Shown: piece after piece, positions 44,486 to 55,249 of the stretch | Layout: each line of letters begins with the position of its first letter | Numbering within the stretch: the first letter of the stretch is position 1 | Assembly: GCA_032629725.1 (NCBI GenBank) | Contig: JAFEVB010000002.1 | Coordinates: 3,038,001 to 3,102,000 of the forward strand | Reading direction: 5' to 3' | DNA length: 64,000 nucleotides | Source: Gremmenia infestans | Lineage: Eukaryota > Ascomycota > Leotiomycetes > Helotiales > Hamatocanthoscyphaceae | The notes under the pieces: model-generated | What the model saw: the letters and a program-made list of their open reading frames with translations, nothing else | Database searches by the model: none | Told to the model about the DNA's origin: nothing | Program-made: the position numbers and the translations under genes

Positions 44486-46026
44486 ATGCCTCTCCCACCC
44501 CCAGAAACCCCAGCGGTCGCTGCCTCAATTTGCATCGACGACAAAACGTATCCAGTTATCGAAATTAGAAGTACTGGAGACGTAATACTTGATGTATCGT
44601 TCGAAAACTCGAATGCTTGCACCAAGTCTATTCCGGCGAAAATATCCAAGTCTCCAATACCTTCTCGAATGTTTTACCGTGTCCGGCTTGAGACACTGAA
44701 GAAGAGCTCAAAGTACTTCCAGCATCTACTTGGATCTACATTTGCAGAGGGGGTGGCTATTGCAGACACATTCGCACAGCTCGCCAAATCGAATCTGAAC
44801 CCATCGGAAGTGGAAACGGAGAAACTTCCTCATATAAAGATTATAGAGGAAGATGTCGCGACCAAAACTATCGGAAGGGAGACTATCTTCTGTGATATGC
44901 TCCGCATAATTCATGGTGCTGTATGTTGTTATTGTGGCACAGATTGCTTCTCGGACTGACGAAAGTTAGGAGCATATCACAAAGCCTTTTACGTTGAACT
45001 GCCTTGCGGTCCTCGTTGTAATGGCCGACAGATACAATACGTTGCCGTCTATTGCTCGCTATGTGCAGAAGACTTTTATGAACTTTAAATATCCAGTAAC
45101 ATTGGACAAAAAGGCCGAAGAGACTCTTCGCCAGAAGATTCTCATCTTCTACCACACAGATCAGGCCTTGCGGTTTGCTTCGGCCTCAAAAGAACTCATT
45201 CTAAGGGGCTCGTCGAGATGGGTCGGTGCCGATGAAACGACAACCGACTTCCAAACTGCATGGTGGGACCTGCCTGATGGACTGGAATGTACGTATTGCT
45301 ACAGACGCCCACGGAATGGCACTTACTGATCTAAATCCAGCTGAACTTGCTCACCGACGAGCGTGTGTTCTTCGAACAATAGCCTCGGTTCAAACTCAAT
45401 GTTTAGGTCTATACGCCTCAAAAGACAGACAATGCCAGCTGGGGTATGACAGCAGCGCAGCTTGTGACTCATTCCAGCTCGGCGAAATGATCAAATTTCT
45501 TACAAAGAAAGACCTCCTTTCTCTCGTCCCATTCCAAGCTGTCTCTCCTGAAGACCATGACTATATTTGGCCGGACGCCTATTCCGGAGACATAGAAAAC
45601 CTCATAGGTCTTCTGCGCCAGTGCCCCAGCTACCAGATCAACCAATACCATTCATACTGCGGTCTCCGAACCAAACTCCTCCCAGCTCTCGACTACATTA
45701 AAAACTGTATCGAGACCGGAGTTGGTATTAAATTCGGCCGTTCCAAAAGCGATTGGGTTAACGATTCGTGGAGCACAAGCAGTTCCACGGCTTCCAAGAA
45801 GTCGTTCTGGGTTGGTGGTGCTAATGGTGATGAGGTGGATGTAGCAGGTGGGAAGCCGAATACCTTTGATTTCTCATCGGTGAAATCTAGAGCTGCTTGG
45901 GGAAGCAATGATCTTGGGGCCGATAAATCTGCAAAAGCTTTATTTACGGCTGAGAAATGGAGTTGGATAAGGGAACAGGAAAGTGAGAATAAAATGTTCA
46001 AATCCACTCCCCGGATGGGGTATTAA
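44486..46026 (+). CDS. BTB/POZ-like domain protein of unknown role
   Basis: Exons 44486-44920, 44970-45288 and 45341-46026 give 479 residues with consistent phases. The N-terminal half looks like a diverged fungal BTB domain: DVILDVSFEN, then RVRLETLKKSSKYFQHLLGS (the segment that usually reads F-x-V-x-x-x-x-L-x-x-x-S-x-x-F), a long insertion, MLRIIHGAEHITKPFTLNCL and the helix VVMADRYNTL. The rest has conserved-looking Trp and Cys positions, and the last 110 residues are Ser, Lys and Gly-rich. In such fungal proteins the BTB domain mediates protein-protein contacts; no partner can be inferred. The start at 44486 may not be the true one, because the frame is open for another 23 codons upstream without an ATG. 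Confidence 0.65.
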
Positions 46027-46390
46027 ATAAATTAATAAAATATATCATGCGGATCTCAAGTGGTTTGTTTACTGGTAGCTGTTCGTGATTTCGGTATTGA
46101 TCCAGAGAAATTATACGTACTCCCAAAGACAGTCACAGTTGCTAGCAATGATACTAATTGGTATTTCATGCAAAGTTCTTCGTTATTTTGTGACAGACGG
46201 TTGATAGTCTCCGATATCACATTGGTGGTTCATATATCATGCATCATCCCCTTCCCTTATCCATATTCGCAAGCTTCATACGTTCGTTCTCCCCATCCCA
46301 GAAACATCATAAGTTTCACCCAGCCCTCCCCAAGCCCCCAGAAAGCCAACGAAACAATTCTAAAAGCAACGCGCCAAGGAAAATCACAAA
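46027..46390. other. Convergent 3' flanks
   Basis: The BTB-like gene and the HET-C gene converge here. No gene or repeat seen. Confidence 0.5.
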
Positions 46391-49246
46391 CTAATATCCG
46401 CCATAGCCCGGTCCGGGAGGGTATCCAGGTCCAGGCGGGTATTGGCCATACGGAGGTTGTTGGGTCGGGTACGGCGGGTATTGACCTGGTGGCGGCCCAC
46501 CCTGGAAGCCCGGAGGTGGAGGTCCCTGCTGCCATTGTGGAGGAGGAGGACCACCGCCTCCATACAAGGGATAAGGAGGCTGTTGCTGATAACCCTGAGG
46601 GCCAGAATACGGATCATAGCCTTGCTGGTAGTTAGGCGGAGGTGGGCCACTTTGATAGGCTCCTGGACCAGGAGTCAGATAGCCACCTGAAGAGGTTGGC
46701 CTGCTTTGGACTGTGTTTTGGTAGCCGTAATTTGGTGAAGCGGGCGGGTGGCTGGGCGAACCTATTGATGGGGACGAGGTCATGTATGATGCTTGGGGAT
46801 TTCCGTCATTGCCTTCCATGGAGCCTAGGTCTCGGCTTTGGATCTCAGTCCAGATGGAACCTGCATTCTTCCCATGCCCGCCCAGTGCGCCGTGCGAGTG
46901 GTCGTGAGCACCGGTCTTCTCGCCGCTGACTTTGTGGTTCTTTCCAGCTTTGACAGAGGCAGATCCGAGGACACAATTGAGATCATGGGCGTCGGGTTGC
47001 TCTTCTACCCACTAGATCACGGGGGAGTTAGTTATTTCCTATTCAAGAAGGTTTCGGGAGTAGAAGGATCTTAGATTTCCACTTTGGGGAATTTATAGAA
47101 GAATGTAGAGCACATTGAGACGAAACATGACAGAAGGGGGTAGGGTGAAATGAAAGAGCCAGTTATGCTTACCTTGCGCACGGTGTTGAACATGTTTCTG
47201 TGGATTTCAATGCTCTCGTCGCGGAGTGCGGGGTGGTGGAATGCACGTAGGAGATCCGTCATTACTTCTTCGACTGGAACGCCAGGATTCTGCCAGGCGT
47301 AGAGAATTCGAGGAGTCACATATTGCAGGATAGTGGTTGCGACTCGGCCAGCACAACCGTTCAATTTGTTGGAAAAGTGGTCCTTTGACAGCATAGAGTG
47401 AGTTGGGTTTGTGCAGTGAGGGTCATTCCATGGCTCGAATTGTTGATTGGCACTGATTTGACATTTAGCAAAAATCACCTAAGATCGAGAAAAGGGGTAT
47501 GATGCTTACCTTGCTTCAACGACACCAGTGGATCCTTCCTTGAGGGATTTCGAAACTGCATCGATGATGGGTCTCACGAATGGCGCCAGCAATGACAGAA
47601 CGAAAACCGTCAAAGTCTCGCTAATCTTCTCTACTAGAGCTTCAAGTCCTGGAATCTTGGCGATTGTGGCACTGATAGCTTTGACAACGCGATCTCTGAA
47701 TTCGAGAATTGGATAGATCTTCTTCGCAGTCGAGACTGGGTCGAAGCTTTCTGACATCCCTGGAACGGCATTGGACTGAGGAGGCGCAGCGAATGAATTG
47801 CTCGAATTGGCGTCTGATCTCGTATTGGCGTTCGCATACTCCTGAGCAGCAGAATCTGCCTTGAGATCTCTGGCCGTCGCTGCCAAACCACTGCCCTCCC
47901 CGGGAACCTTGGAAAGGAGACTGACGAAGTCTACTCCGCCTCCACCAAAAAGGCCACGTTGACCTCCACCGCCACCTGCTTGGGCTTGTTCGGCACCTTT
48001 TAAAACAAGATCCATCTCTTCAACTTCGGTTTGAGTAAAGTGGTCAGTTGCTTCACCCAGGACTGAATGAAGGAAATCTACAGCACCGAATGTACCTGTA
48101 ACCAAGGGATATACATGGTGGCCTCTGAGGTTGATTTCGGTTGCAGTGCCAGTATGGGTGAACACTTCGCGGTAGCCAAGCTCACGCAGAGCGAGTTCGC
48201 AATAATTCGAATGGGCACCAAAATCTTCCATACAGTGGAGACCTTGTCCAAGACATCTGGCGTATTTGGGTCAGCAGGGTTTCATAACTGAAATTGAAGT
48301 GTTTCCTCACCTCAGAGCCTCACAGAGATCTGCTTCCTTCCCGCGGCTACTTCCAGAACCATTAGTGTAGAGTCTGCCAAAGTGTATGCTTCGGGAGAAA
48401 CTAAATTTCACATAGCCTGCACTTGTGGCCCAGCCGCCGTTTTCGTTGGCAATATAATTCTTCATGCCAGTTTGCAGGTCAACTTCTAGCTCAATTTGTT
48501 GGACTGGACCTCTGAGACGAGGATCAAACTTTCTGGCATCTGCATTGTCGGCATCTAATATACAGGTCAGTACTGAGGGCTGTACCAAAAGCCGTTCTTT
48601 CTAGACAATATACAAAAGTGCCTGGCCCCAACACAGGTATCACAGCTGAGAGACACATACAATCTTTTGGGTTGTCGACTGGTAAATTTGCTCAGTTAGC
48701 ATGTTCATAACACTGAGGGAAAGAAAGCATACTGTGCTCTTCTGGTCTGTAGACTCCCAGTCGTTCTTCGGTGACTTCGAATTCCTCTGTGGCATAGCCA
48801 AAGGACAAGAAACTCAAAACCCAGACCTAGACTTTCTCAACTTCAAACTTCCCACTCCTGCAGACGGGATTCAAACCAAAATTCTGATAGTTGGTGCAGA
48901 AACACCTTTCAAGCTTCCCACATCCACAGCCTGAGAGTAATCTATAATGGAGTCATAAGTAAAAGTGTGTCTAAACAATTGACCGATGCTTGATCACGGG
49001 GAAAGAATTACCCCTCAACCAGTTTCCAAAGTAAACTCTCTTTACCATCATAGAAGTCCATTTATGCCCATGAATAAAAGACACCGTTTTTAGAAAGTCC
49101 TCTATGTCACCATGTCTGAAGTTCATGCCTTCAATCTGTGCGACACTGGGAATGTTCCCTGCTCCGAAGCATTGAGCCGGTGTAGGCAGAACTAGAAGTA
49201 CAAGACATGATATAAGGATCACAGAGCTCAAGGCGGACGACGCCAT
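46391..49246 (-). CDS. het-c: HET-C, heterokaryon incompatibility protein
   Basis: Eight exons, in gene order 49246-49012, 48941-48877, 48836-48734, 48678-48661, 48554-48311, 48256-47510, 47452-47173 and 47011-46391, give 770 residues with consistent phases. Exon 4 is only 18 nt. The signal peptide (MASSALSSVILISCLVLLVL) is followed by the conserved HET-C start (FGAGNIPSVAQIEGMNFRHG), GYATEEFEVTEERLGVYRPE, ENGGWATSAGYVKFSF and CLGQGLHCMEDFGAHSNYCE. A Gly-rich insert (AGGGGGQRGLFGGGG) lies mid-protein, and the last 140 residues are Pro, Gly, Gln and Tyr-rich. In Neurospora, alleles of this gene differ in a variable segment and trigger cell death after fusion of unlike strains. Here no HET-domain partner gene lies nearby. 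The gene is divergent from SCS7. Confidence 0.93.
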
Positions 49247-49715
49247 ATTGGGTGGAAGTTGAGATCCGTCCTCGTAACTATCAAATAAAGATCGTGGGTG
49301 GGGTGGGTATCAGGGTTTATCGACAAGTTACGATACGATATGATACTAGGACGATGACTGGTTGACCAAAATATGCCGTCACAAAGAACGGAGCATTGCG
49401 GTCACGTGAATACGGGGATAATGGGGTTGCCGTAAGTCGACTTACGGCAACCCGGATAAGTTACCTTCCCATAGATTAGTAAGCGGCGGAAACACCGGAT
49501 TCTCGGCTTTTTGCCACGCTGCGAAATGAGCATGCGCGTATTTTATGAAAAGTCTCCTGTCAAATCACGCCGTCAAAGGGATTGGCCTAGTAGATAAAAG
49601 GTTCTTCAAGTCCCTCGTTCCCTCGACATCTTTTTCTACACATTTTCCTACAATATATCGAGAAGCTTTATTTCTGTCTGTCCCAGGGCCAATAACAATA
49701 ACGGCATCCGCGACA
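49247..49715. promoter_or_regulatory. Divergent promoter of het-c and SCS7 with palindromes
   Basis: The 469-bp stretch separates two start codons that point away from each other. It contains TCACGTGA at 49402-49409, an 8-bp palindrome with the CACGTG core bound by bHLH factors, and the 30-bp perfect palindrome listed next. The SCS7 frame is open back to 49545, so some of the right half is probably its leader. Confidence 0.6.
49424..49453. promoter_or_regulatory. Perfect 30-bp palindrome
   Basis: The left arm GGGTTGCCGTAAGTC is followed without spacer by its exact reverse complement. Its centre is at 49438/49439, 192 bp from the het-c start codon and 277 bp from the SCS7 start codon. The symmetry stops at the next base on each side. 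Confidence 0.95.
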
Positions 49716-50937
49716 ATGTCACCCTCCCGCACGCTCCCTACGTTTCTCTCGTCTGAGGTGGCCGCCCACGACAATGCCAAAAGCTGTTATGTTACCATGG
49801 GCACTCGCGTCTTCGATGTCACGGATTTCATAGACAGTCACCCCGGTGGTGGAGAGCTGGTGCTGGAATTTGGAGGAAAGGATGTCACGGAGATATTGAA
49901 GGACGAATCCTCCCACACTCATTCCGAAGCTGCCTACGAAATTTTGGAAGACTCACTCGTTGGATTCGTCGCGACAGAGAAAGTCCTAGATACCGCAGTC
50001 AAAAGCTCGCATCCAGACACGATTGTGCCGCTTCCGCCCACACAGAATGGATTGAAGGAATTGAAGCAGAATGGTGCTTCCGATGCCCCAGTCTTCGCAA
50101 GCACGGGCATGTCCACGGAGGAGGATCTTTCGAAAGAAACCGACCTTACCAACGATTACAAGACACACAAGTTCCTCGATCTGAACAAGCCATTGTTGAT
50201 GCAGGTTTGGTTTGGTGGATTCGAGAAGGATTTCTACCTCGAACAAGTGCACCGACCCCGCCATTATAAAGGAGGAGCTTCAGCCCCCATATTCGGGAAT
50301 TTCCTGGAACCACTTTCGAAAACGGCTTGGTGGGTTATACCCGTGGTGTGGCTACCCCCGGTTGCATATGGCGCATATATTGCGAATGCTGGTCTTTCGA
50401 GTACGATGGAAGAGGTCGCATATTGGGGCCTGGGTCTCTTTTTATGGACTTTGGTGGAATACGTGCTTCACAGATTTCTATTCCACCTGGATAAGTAAGT
50501 AATGTCATTTTGTTTCCACAAGCCTTTCTCTAACCCGATCTAGGTTCCTACCCAATAACAGAGTTGCCTTGACATTACATTTCTTGCTCCATGGTATTCA
50601 TCACTACCTTCCGATGGACAAGCTCCGTCTAGTCATGCCACCTACTCTATTTCTAGTCCTTGCTACTCCATTCTGGAAGCTTGCACATTTCGTGTTCTAT
50701 TGGAATTGGTCTGTGGCGACAAGTGTGTTTTGCGGGGGTATCTTTGGGTACATCTGCTATGACCTGACCCACTACTTCCTGCACCACGCCAATCTTCCAT
50801 TCTACTGGCGAGAATTGAAGAAGTACCATCTTCAACATCACTTCATGGACTACGAGAATGGCTTCGGGGTAACCAGTCGGTTCTGGGATAACATATTCGG
50901 TACCCGGCTCGCGCCTGCTCCCATAAAGATCTCGTAG
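49716..50937 (+). CDS. SCS7: Sphingolipid fatty acid 2-hydroxylase (cytochrome b5 fusion)
   Basis: Exons 49716-50494 and 50544-50937 give 390 residues. Residues 10-90 are a cytochrome b5 domain with heme ligands in HPGGG (His42) and the SSHTHSEAA segment. The C-terminal half is a fatty acid hydroxylase domain with several membrane spans and the His boxes HRFLFH, HGIHH, HYFLHH and YHLQHH that bind the di-iron centre. Family role: 2-hydroxylation of the very-long-chain acyl part of ceramides in the endoplasmic reticulum. The frame is open 57 codons further upstream, but I prefer 49716 because MSPSRTLPTFLSSEVAAHD starts the b5 domain as in homologs and the leader would otherwise add an unrelated tail. 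The gene is divergent from het-c. Confidence 0.95.
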
Positions 50938-51456
50938 GAGGCAACAAGATACTTGAGGGTACATCGTCGACGTGGAATGATGTGATGATGTGCAAAGTAG
51001 TAATGGGAAGGTACTCTAGGCGTTGACCGGTTTGAAATTGAGGTCTTGTAAGGAAACATGCGCTGGACACTCGTTAATCCACGAAACTTGTAACAACTAC
51101 CCAATAATACCTATTAATACATTCGATTCTTTGAAAAATGTTCTTTCTTGAACTTTGGGAGCGAATTATTTTTATTGAAAGAGCATTAGAATTCCTATCA
51201 ATATAAACTACCGGCAAATTTGCCTAAACAGTATCGAGTGATTTGAGTCACATGACTAGTGGACTACAAGAATATTTTCCGAGCTTCTTCATCGGTAGAT
51301 TCCTGCCGCAGACAGTCATCACACGGTACCACAACGCCCAGACCTCCATTAACTCTTTACGTGAGAATCTGCATCATTCCGCCTCACAGACACAGTTGTT
51401 ATATTTACGGCCAACTTCGAGATTTTTTTCAAAGTCCACGAATACATTCTATCAAT
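50938..51456. other. Intergenic region
   Basis: 3' flank of SCS7, then promoter and leader of the RBM39-like gene. The frame of that gene is open back to 51259 but lacks SR-type sequence there. Nothing else seen. Confidence 0.5.
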
Positions 51457-53374
51457 ATGTCCACCCTAGATGTCGAGGCTCTGCTAGATTCGACTGCGAA
51501 TGCCTCCCCTCTCGACCAGAATGGAGCTACAAAACCGAAGGATGGTGATGACCGACATAAAACAGAGCGAAATGACCGACGCGATCGAGAGCGTAACCGT
51601 GACGGCAGCAGAGATCGCGACCGAGATCGAAAGCGAAGAGATCGCAGCCGCGACAGAGTGCGTAGGGAGACAAACGGAGATAAAGAGTTGATCGGTACAC
51701 CTACAAGTGAACATGGAAGCGCTCAGGGAAGTGTCAAGAGTAGGCGTAGGAGCAGAAGTCGAGATGATGACCGCCGACACTCACGTCGTCACAGAGACAG
51801 CCCCGACGAGGCCGGCCGTAGAGATGGAGACTTCTATCGAGGAGGTGGTCGTCCTCGTTCACGCTCCAGGAGTCCCAACAGATACTATCGGCCCCGTGGA
51901 GGGGATCGCCGCGATCGCGACGATATAGATAACAAACCGAGGGATGATCGCCGAGGAGGCCGAAACGAAGGCCGTCGTCAGAGTAGAAGTCCAAAACGAG
52001 AGAGCACTCCTCCCTTAACGGAGGATGAGCGTGATCGTCGCACGGTTTTTGTTCAACAGCTTGCTGCTCGTCTTAGGACTAAAGAACTCATAGCTTTTTT
52101 CGAAAAGATTGGACCCGTTAAAGAGGCCCAGATTGTCAAGGATCGTGTCAGTGGCAGATCCAAAGGGTATGTAATTTCCCGAGTTCCTCTACTTCACTTG
52201 CTAATCTGCTTGTAGTGTGGGTTATGTTGAGTTTAAGAACGAAGAATCGGTCCCCGCTGCTATTCAACTCACTGGTCAGAAGCTCCTAGGAATCCCAATT
52301 ATTGCTCAGCTCACCGAAGCCGAGAAAAATCGCCAAGTCCGCAACCCTGAAGCTACTGGTAACAATCCGAATCAGATCCCTTTCCATCGACTGTACGTGG
52401 GTAATATACATTTCAGCATCACTGAAAGCGATCTACAGAATGTTTTTGAACCTTTTGGCGAGCTTGAGTTCGTTCAGTTGCAAAAGGAAGAGCAAGGTCG
52501 TAGCCGAGGCTATGGATTTGTCCAGTGCGTACGTCCCAAGAATATCGAGAGCTTTGCTAATACATGTCAGATTTCGTGACCCCAATCAGGCGCGCGAGGC
52601 ATTAGAAAAGATGAATGGGTTTGACTTGGCTGGTCGCCCAATTCGTGTTGGTCTTGGAAATGATAAGTTTACTCCCGAATCTACCGCGAGTCTACTGCAG
52701 AGATTCCAAGGGCAGAGCCACCAACAACAATTCCAGGGTTCTGCATTCTCCGGAGCTGGCGGACGTGGTCCCCAAGCCGCCAGCGGTAGCAACTTTGATC
52801 GCGCAGGTGGCCGTGATAACGACAAGGGCGCTGGGGGCGCCAGTGCCTTGGATGACACCGACGTTGGTGGCGTAAACTTCAACAATTATAGTCGAGATGC
52901 ATTGATGAGGAAGCTGGCCAGAACTGATGAACCCGCCCCAACTTCAAACGGCCGCGACGAGAGGCGCGAAATCTCGAAGCCAAAGACGGAGACCAAGCCT
53001 CTTCCAGTCAATGTCAATATGGCAAGTAGATGCGTTGTCCTTAAGAATATGTTTGACCCTACTGAGTAAGTTTCCTCATTCCTATAAAATTTCAGCGCTA
53101 ACAATGTGCTTGCAGAGAAGAAGGTGATGCCTGGGAAAAAGAATTGGAGGATGACGTCCGAGCAGAGGCTGAAGAGAAATATGGCCACGTTGTTCACATT
53201 GCTTTAGATCCTAACTCCCAGGGCGACATTTACCTGAAGTTCGACCGAGTACAAGGCGGAGAAAATGCCATCAAAGGCCTAAATGGCAGATACTTTGGAG
53301 GGCGGATGATTAGCGCTACTCCTGTTGTGGATGCAGTCTACAGCAGTTTGTTCTCACGCACCAAGGCTATCTAA
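51457..53374 (+). CDS. RBM39/CAPER-type SR splicing factor with three RRM-like domains
   Basis: Exons 51457-52166, 52216-52524, 52571-53065 and 53116-53374 give 590 residues. The N-terminal 190 residues are Arg-Asp/Arg-Ser-rich (RDRERNRDGSRDRDRDRK), as in SR proteins. RRM1 begins RRTVFVQQLAARLRTKELI (about residue 200) with VGYVEFK as RNP1; RRM2 begins HRLYVGNIHFSITESDL with GYGFVQFRD; the C-terminal UHM-type RRM begins RCVVLKNMFDP and ends with RYFGGRMISATPV. The order and the FGGRMI ending fit RBM39 (CC1-like) and fission yeast Rsd1. Expected role: nuclear pre-mRNA splicing through contacts with U2AF-type factors. The start at 51457 is the ATG just before MSTLDVEALLDS, the conserved N-terminus. 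Confidence 0.95.
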
Positions 53375-53670
53375 GATGCTAATCACGCCCGTTATGCTGG
53401 TCTTTAGGGACGCTTCTGGTACGTTGGAACATAACTTTGTGGACACAAATTCTCTGACATCACTCCAGATTTTGTTGCAGAAGTCCTTGGATTTCCTTCC
53501 AGTACGCCATACCCTACGACAACGATTTCGCTGTTACCCATCGACAATATATTCCCCCGTTCCAGGTCCTTTCACCCAAATCGTTTTTCTCGACCTCGGA
53601 ATTTGATATCTGGAATTGGCAGACTATATCGAGAGCGCTGCTGATTTCGTTCAACTGCAGGAAACCCTCA
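53375..53670. other. Short intergenic region
   Basis: 3' flank of the RBM39-like gene, convergent with the small interrupted gene on the other strand. Nothing else seen. Confidence 0.5.
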
Positions 53671-53902
53671 TCATGTGGCTACAACTTTCTTGCCCTCGAC
53701 TACCTGAATCTCACACTTCTGGACCCACTGATTGCACATAGGGCAGTTCGCACACAAGTTGCTTTCTTATTTCCCCGTAAATGTAGTATTTTTTTATGTA
53801 GAGAATATGAAATGATATTAGAATTATCTGCTCTTTACGTGATGTTCTTGGCTTGGTGACCACAAGTTGTGATGATGCCAATGCCTTTGTTTGTTCGGTG
53901 TA

Positions 53903-55244
53903 AGAGTAAGGGCCACCACACACGGCCCACCTCTAAGCGAAATTTGGATTTCCCAATTTTTAACCTCCCCTTTTAAATAATTATTTTTAATTCAACCAAC
54001 CATTAAAAGCTTCCAAATTTCATTATGAATAATAATCTTATATTCAGTTCGCCCCCCTAGAAAGACCATGGCGAATGGCCCACTCCTATACGTGTTACGG
54101 TCCGAAACCTCCAGCGTGATGGAAAATCGCAACGCCAAATCGCTTCCCAGACCTCCCTCCCTAGGCGTACAATTCGCCGCATTATCCACTAAGAGACTAG
54201 CCATAGACTACATAAAAAGAAGGCCCCAAAGCCTCACTTGATGTCTACTAGAGAGATCCGCCAATGCATTCGCCATATCTCAAAAGACTAGTCTACACGC
54301 CGCCTTACCTTTTCACAAGTGCGAAGTTAGCTAGGCATCCAAGCTTCTACCCGCACAATTCGACGAGAACTACGGCATGCAGGCTACCGACGCTGTATTG
54401 CATGCCCACGGCCCTATATATCACGCAAGCAAGCTAAGAAGAGGCTGGGTTTTGCATTGGAGCATAGGTGGTGGGGAACATTAGACTATGCTGCTTTCAG
54501 ATAAGATAGGAGGATTAGAGGGGATTAGAGGAAGGTTATATAGTCAGATGAAGCTACATTTGAAACAGGGAAGACTAGAAGGATCTGGGTTACACGGCGG
54601 ATAGACGAAAAGCGCTGTACCAATTGCATACGGTCCGTTTACAGATCCGGAAGGGTATCAGTGATGATTTAGGGAGCAATAGGCTAGGACTATAAGTCAG
54701 AATTGGTGTTTATGGAGAAGCTCCCTAGCCGTAAGGGAATTTGCTCTAAGGCCTACCTCCAGCAGGTCTTAGAACCTGTTATTTTCCCGCTTTTTGACCG
54801 GCTTGGTCCAGAGTATATCTTCATAGAAGATAGGGCAAAGGTGCATTCAGGAAGCGCCCGCTTACCAAGGCTCCAGCATAGGATCCGCGGGTTTAAGTGG
54901 CCTCCTTCTTCACCTGATTTAAATCCTATTGAGAAGGTCTGGCGATGGATGAAAAAAGAGCTAAAGAAATTGGCATATGTGCCTAAAAGTATAGAGGATT
55001 TAAAGGGGGAGCTGCAAAAGCTATGGGATCAGGTGGATCCACGTGACTTCCAGCATTATACTGAATAATTGACCTGTAAGATTGAAGATATAATTGCAGT
55101 ACGTGGACTAGCTACTATTAATTAACTTATGTTTTTAATTTGGTCCAATTCTATTAATAATTTAAAAAGTTATTCACGATTAAAGAGGGAGGGTAGAAAA
55201 TGGTGGTTCTCGCTTGGTGGGCCATGTGTGGTGGCACATACTCT
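53903..55244 (+). mobile_element. Tc1/mariner element, 1342 bp, with inverted repeats and TA target duplication
   Basis: The left end (from 53903, AGAGTAAGGGCCACCACAC...) and the reverse complement of the right end (to 55244, AGAGTATGTGCCACCACAC...) match at about 31 of the first 34 positions, including GCCACCACACA and GGCCCACC, before they diverge. Both ends are flanked by TA (53901-53902 and 55245-55246), the classical target duplication of the superfamily. The inside encodes a degenerate transposase on the plus strand. The length is typical for fungal Tc1-like elements. Confidence 0.9.
54482..55068 (+). pseudogene. Tc1-type DDE transposase, C-terminal part readable, inactivated by stops
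   Basis: In one frame the second half of a Tc1 transposase is recognisable: SDEATFETGKTRRIWVTRR (first catalytic Asp), FMEKLPSRKGICSKAYLQQV, YIFIEDRAKVHSG (second Asp) and KWPPSSPDLNPIEKVWRWMK (final acidic residue). The frame carries stops at 54502, 54526, 54541, 54670 and 54685. Three of these are TAG where the family has Trp (before SDEATFE, and in the segment after VSVMI), a G-to-A change typical of repeat-induced point mutation. The N-terminal DNA-binding half cannot be read clearly. The copy cannot make an active enzyme. Confidence 0.9.
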
Positions 55245-55249
55245 TACAT

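Larger units (their letters stand above)
53671..55249 (-). pseudogene. Small Cys-rich gene split by a Tc1 element just after its start codon
   Basis: Reading the minus strand across the empty site, the ATG lies at 55249-55247, right beside the TA target of the transposon. The remaining frame continues on the far side from 53902 to 53839 (TEQTKALASSQLVVTKPRTS), then a GTAAAG donor and an AAG acceptor lead to a second exon 53765-53671. Without the element this would encode 53 residues ending in SNLCANCPMCNQWVQKCEI and VVEGKKVVAT, with a C-x2-C-x2-C...C pattern that could bind zinc. An in-frame stop lies 21 nt upstream of the ATG. The element now separates the ATG from the rest by 1.3 kb. The first acceptor is weak, so the model needs a homolog with an empty site to confirm it. 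Confidence 0.5.

Noticed and set aside
46442..46690. Arg/Leu/Trp-rich plus-strand frame
   Set aside because: It is the complement of the Pro/Gly/Gln-rich tail of HET-C.
51484..51780. 98-codon minus-strand frame
   Set aside because: It mirrors the Arg/Asp/Ser-rich N-terminus of the RBM39-like gene.
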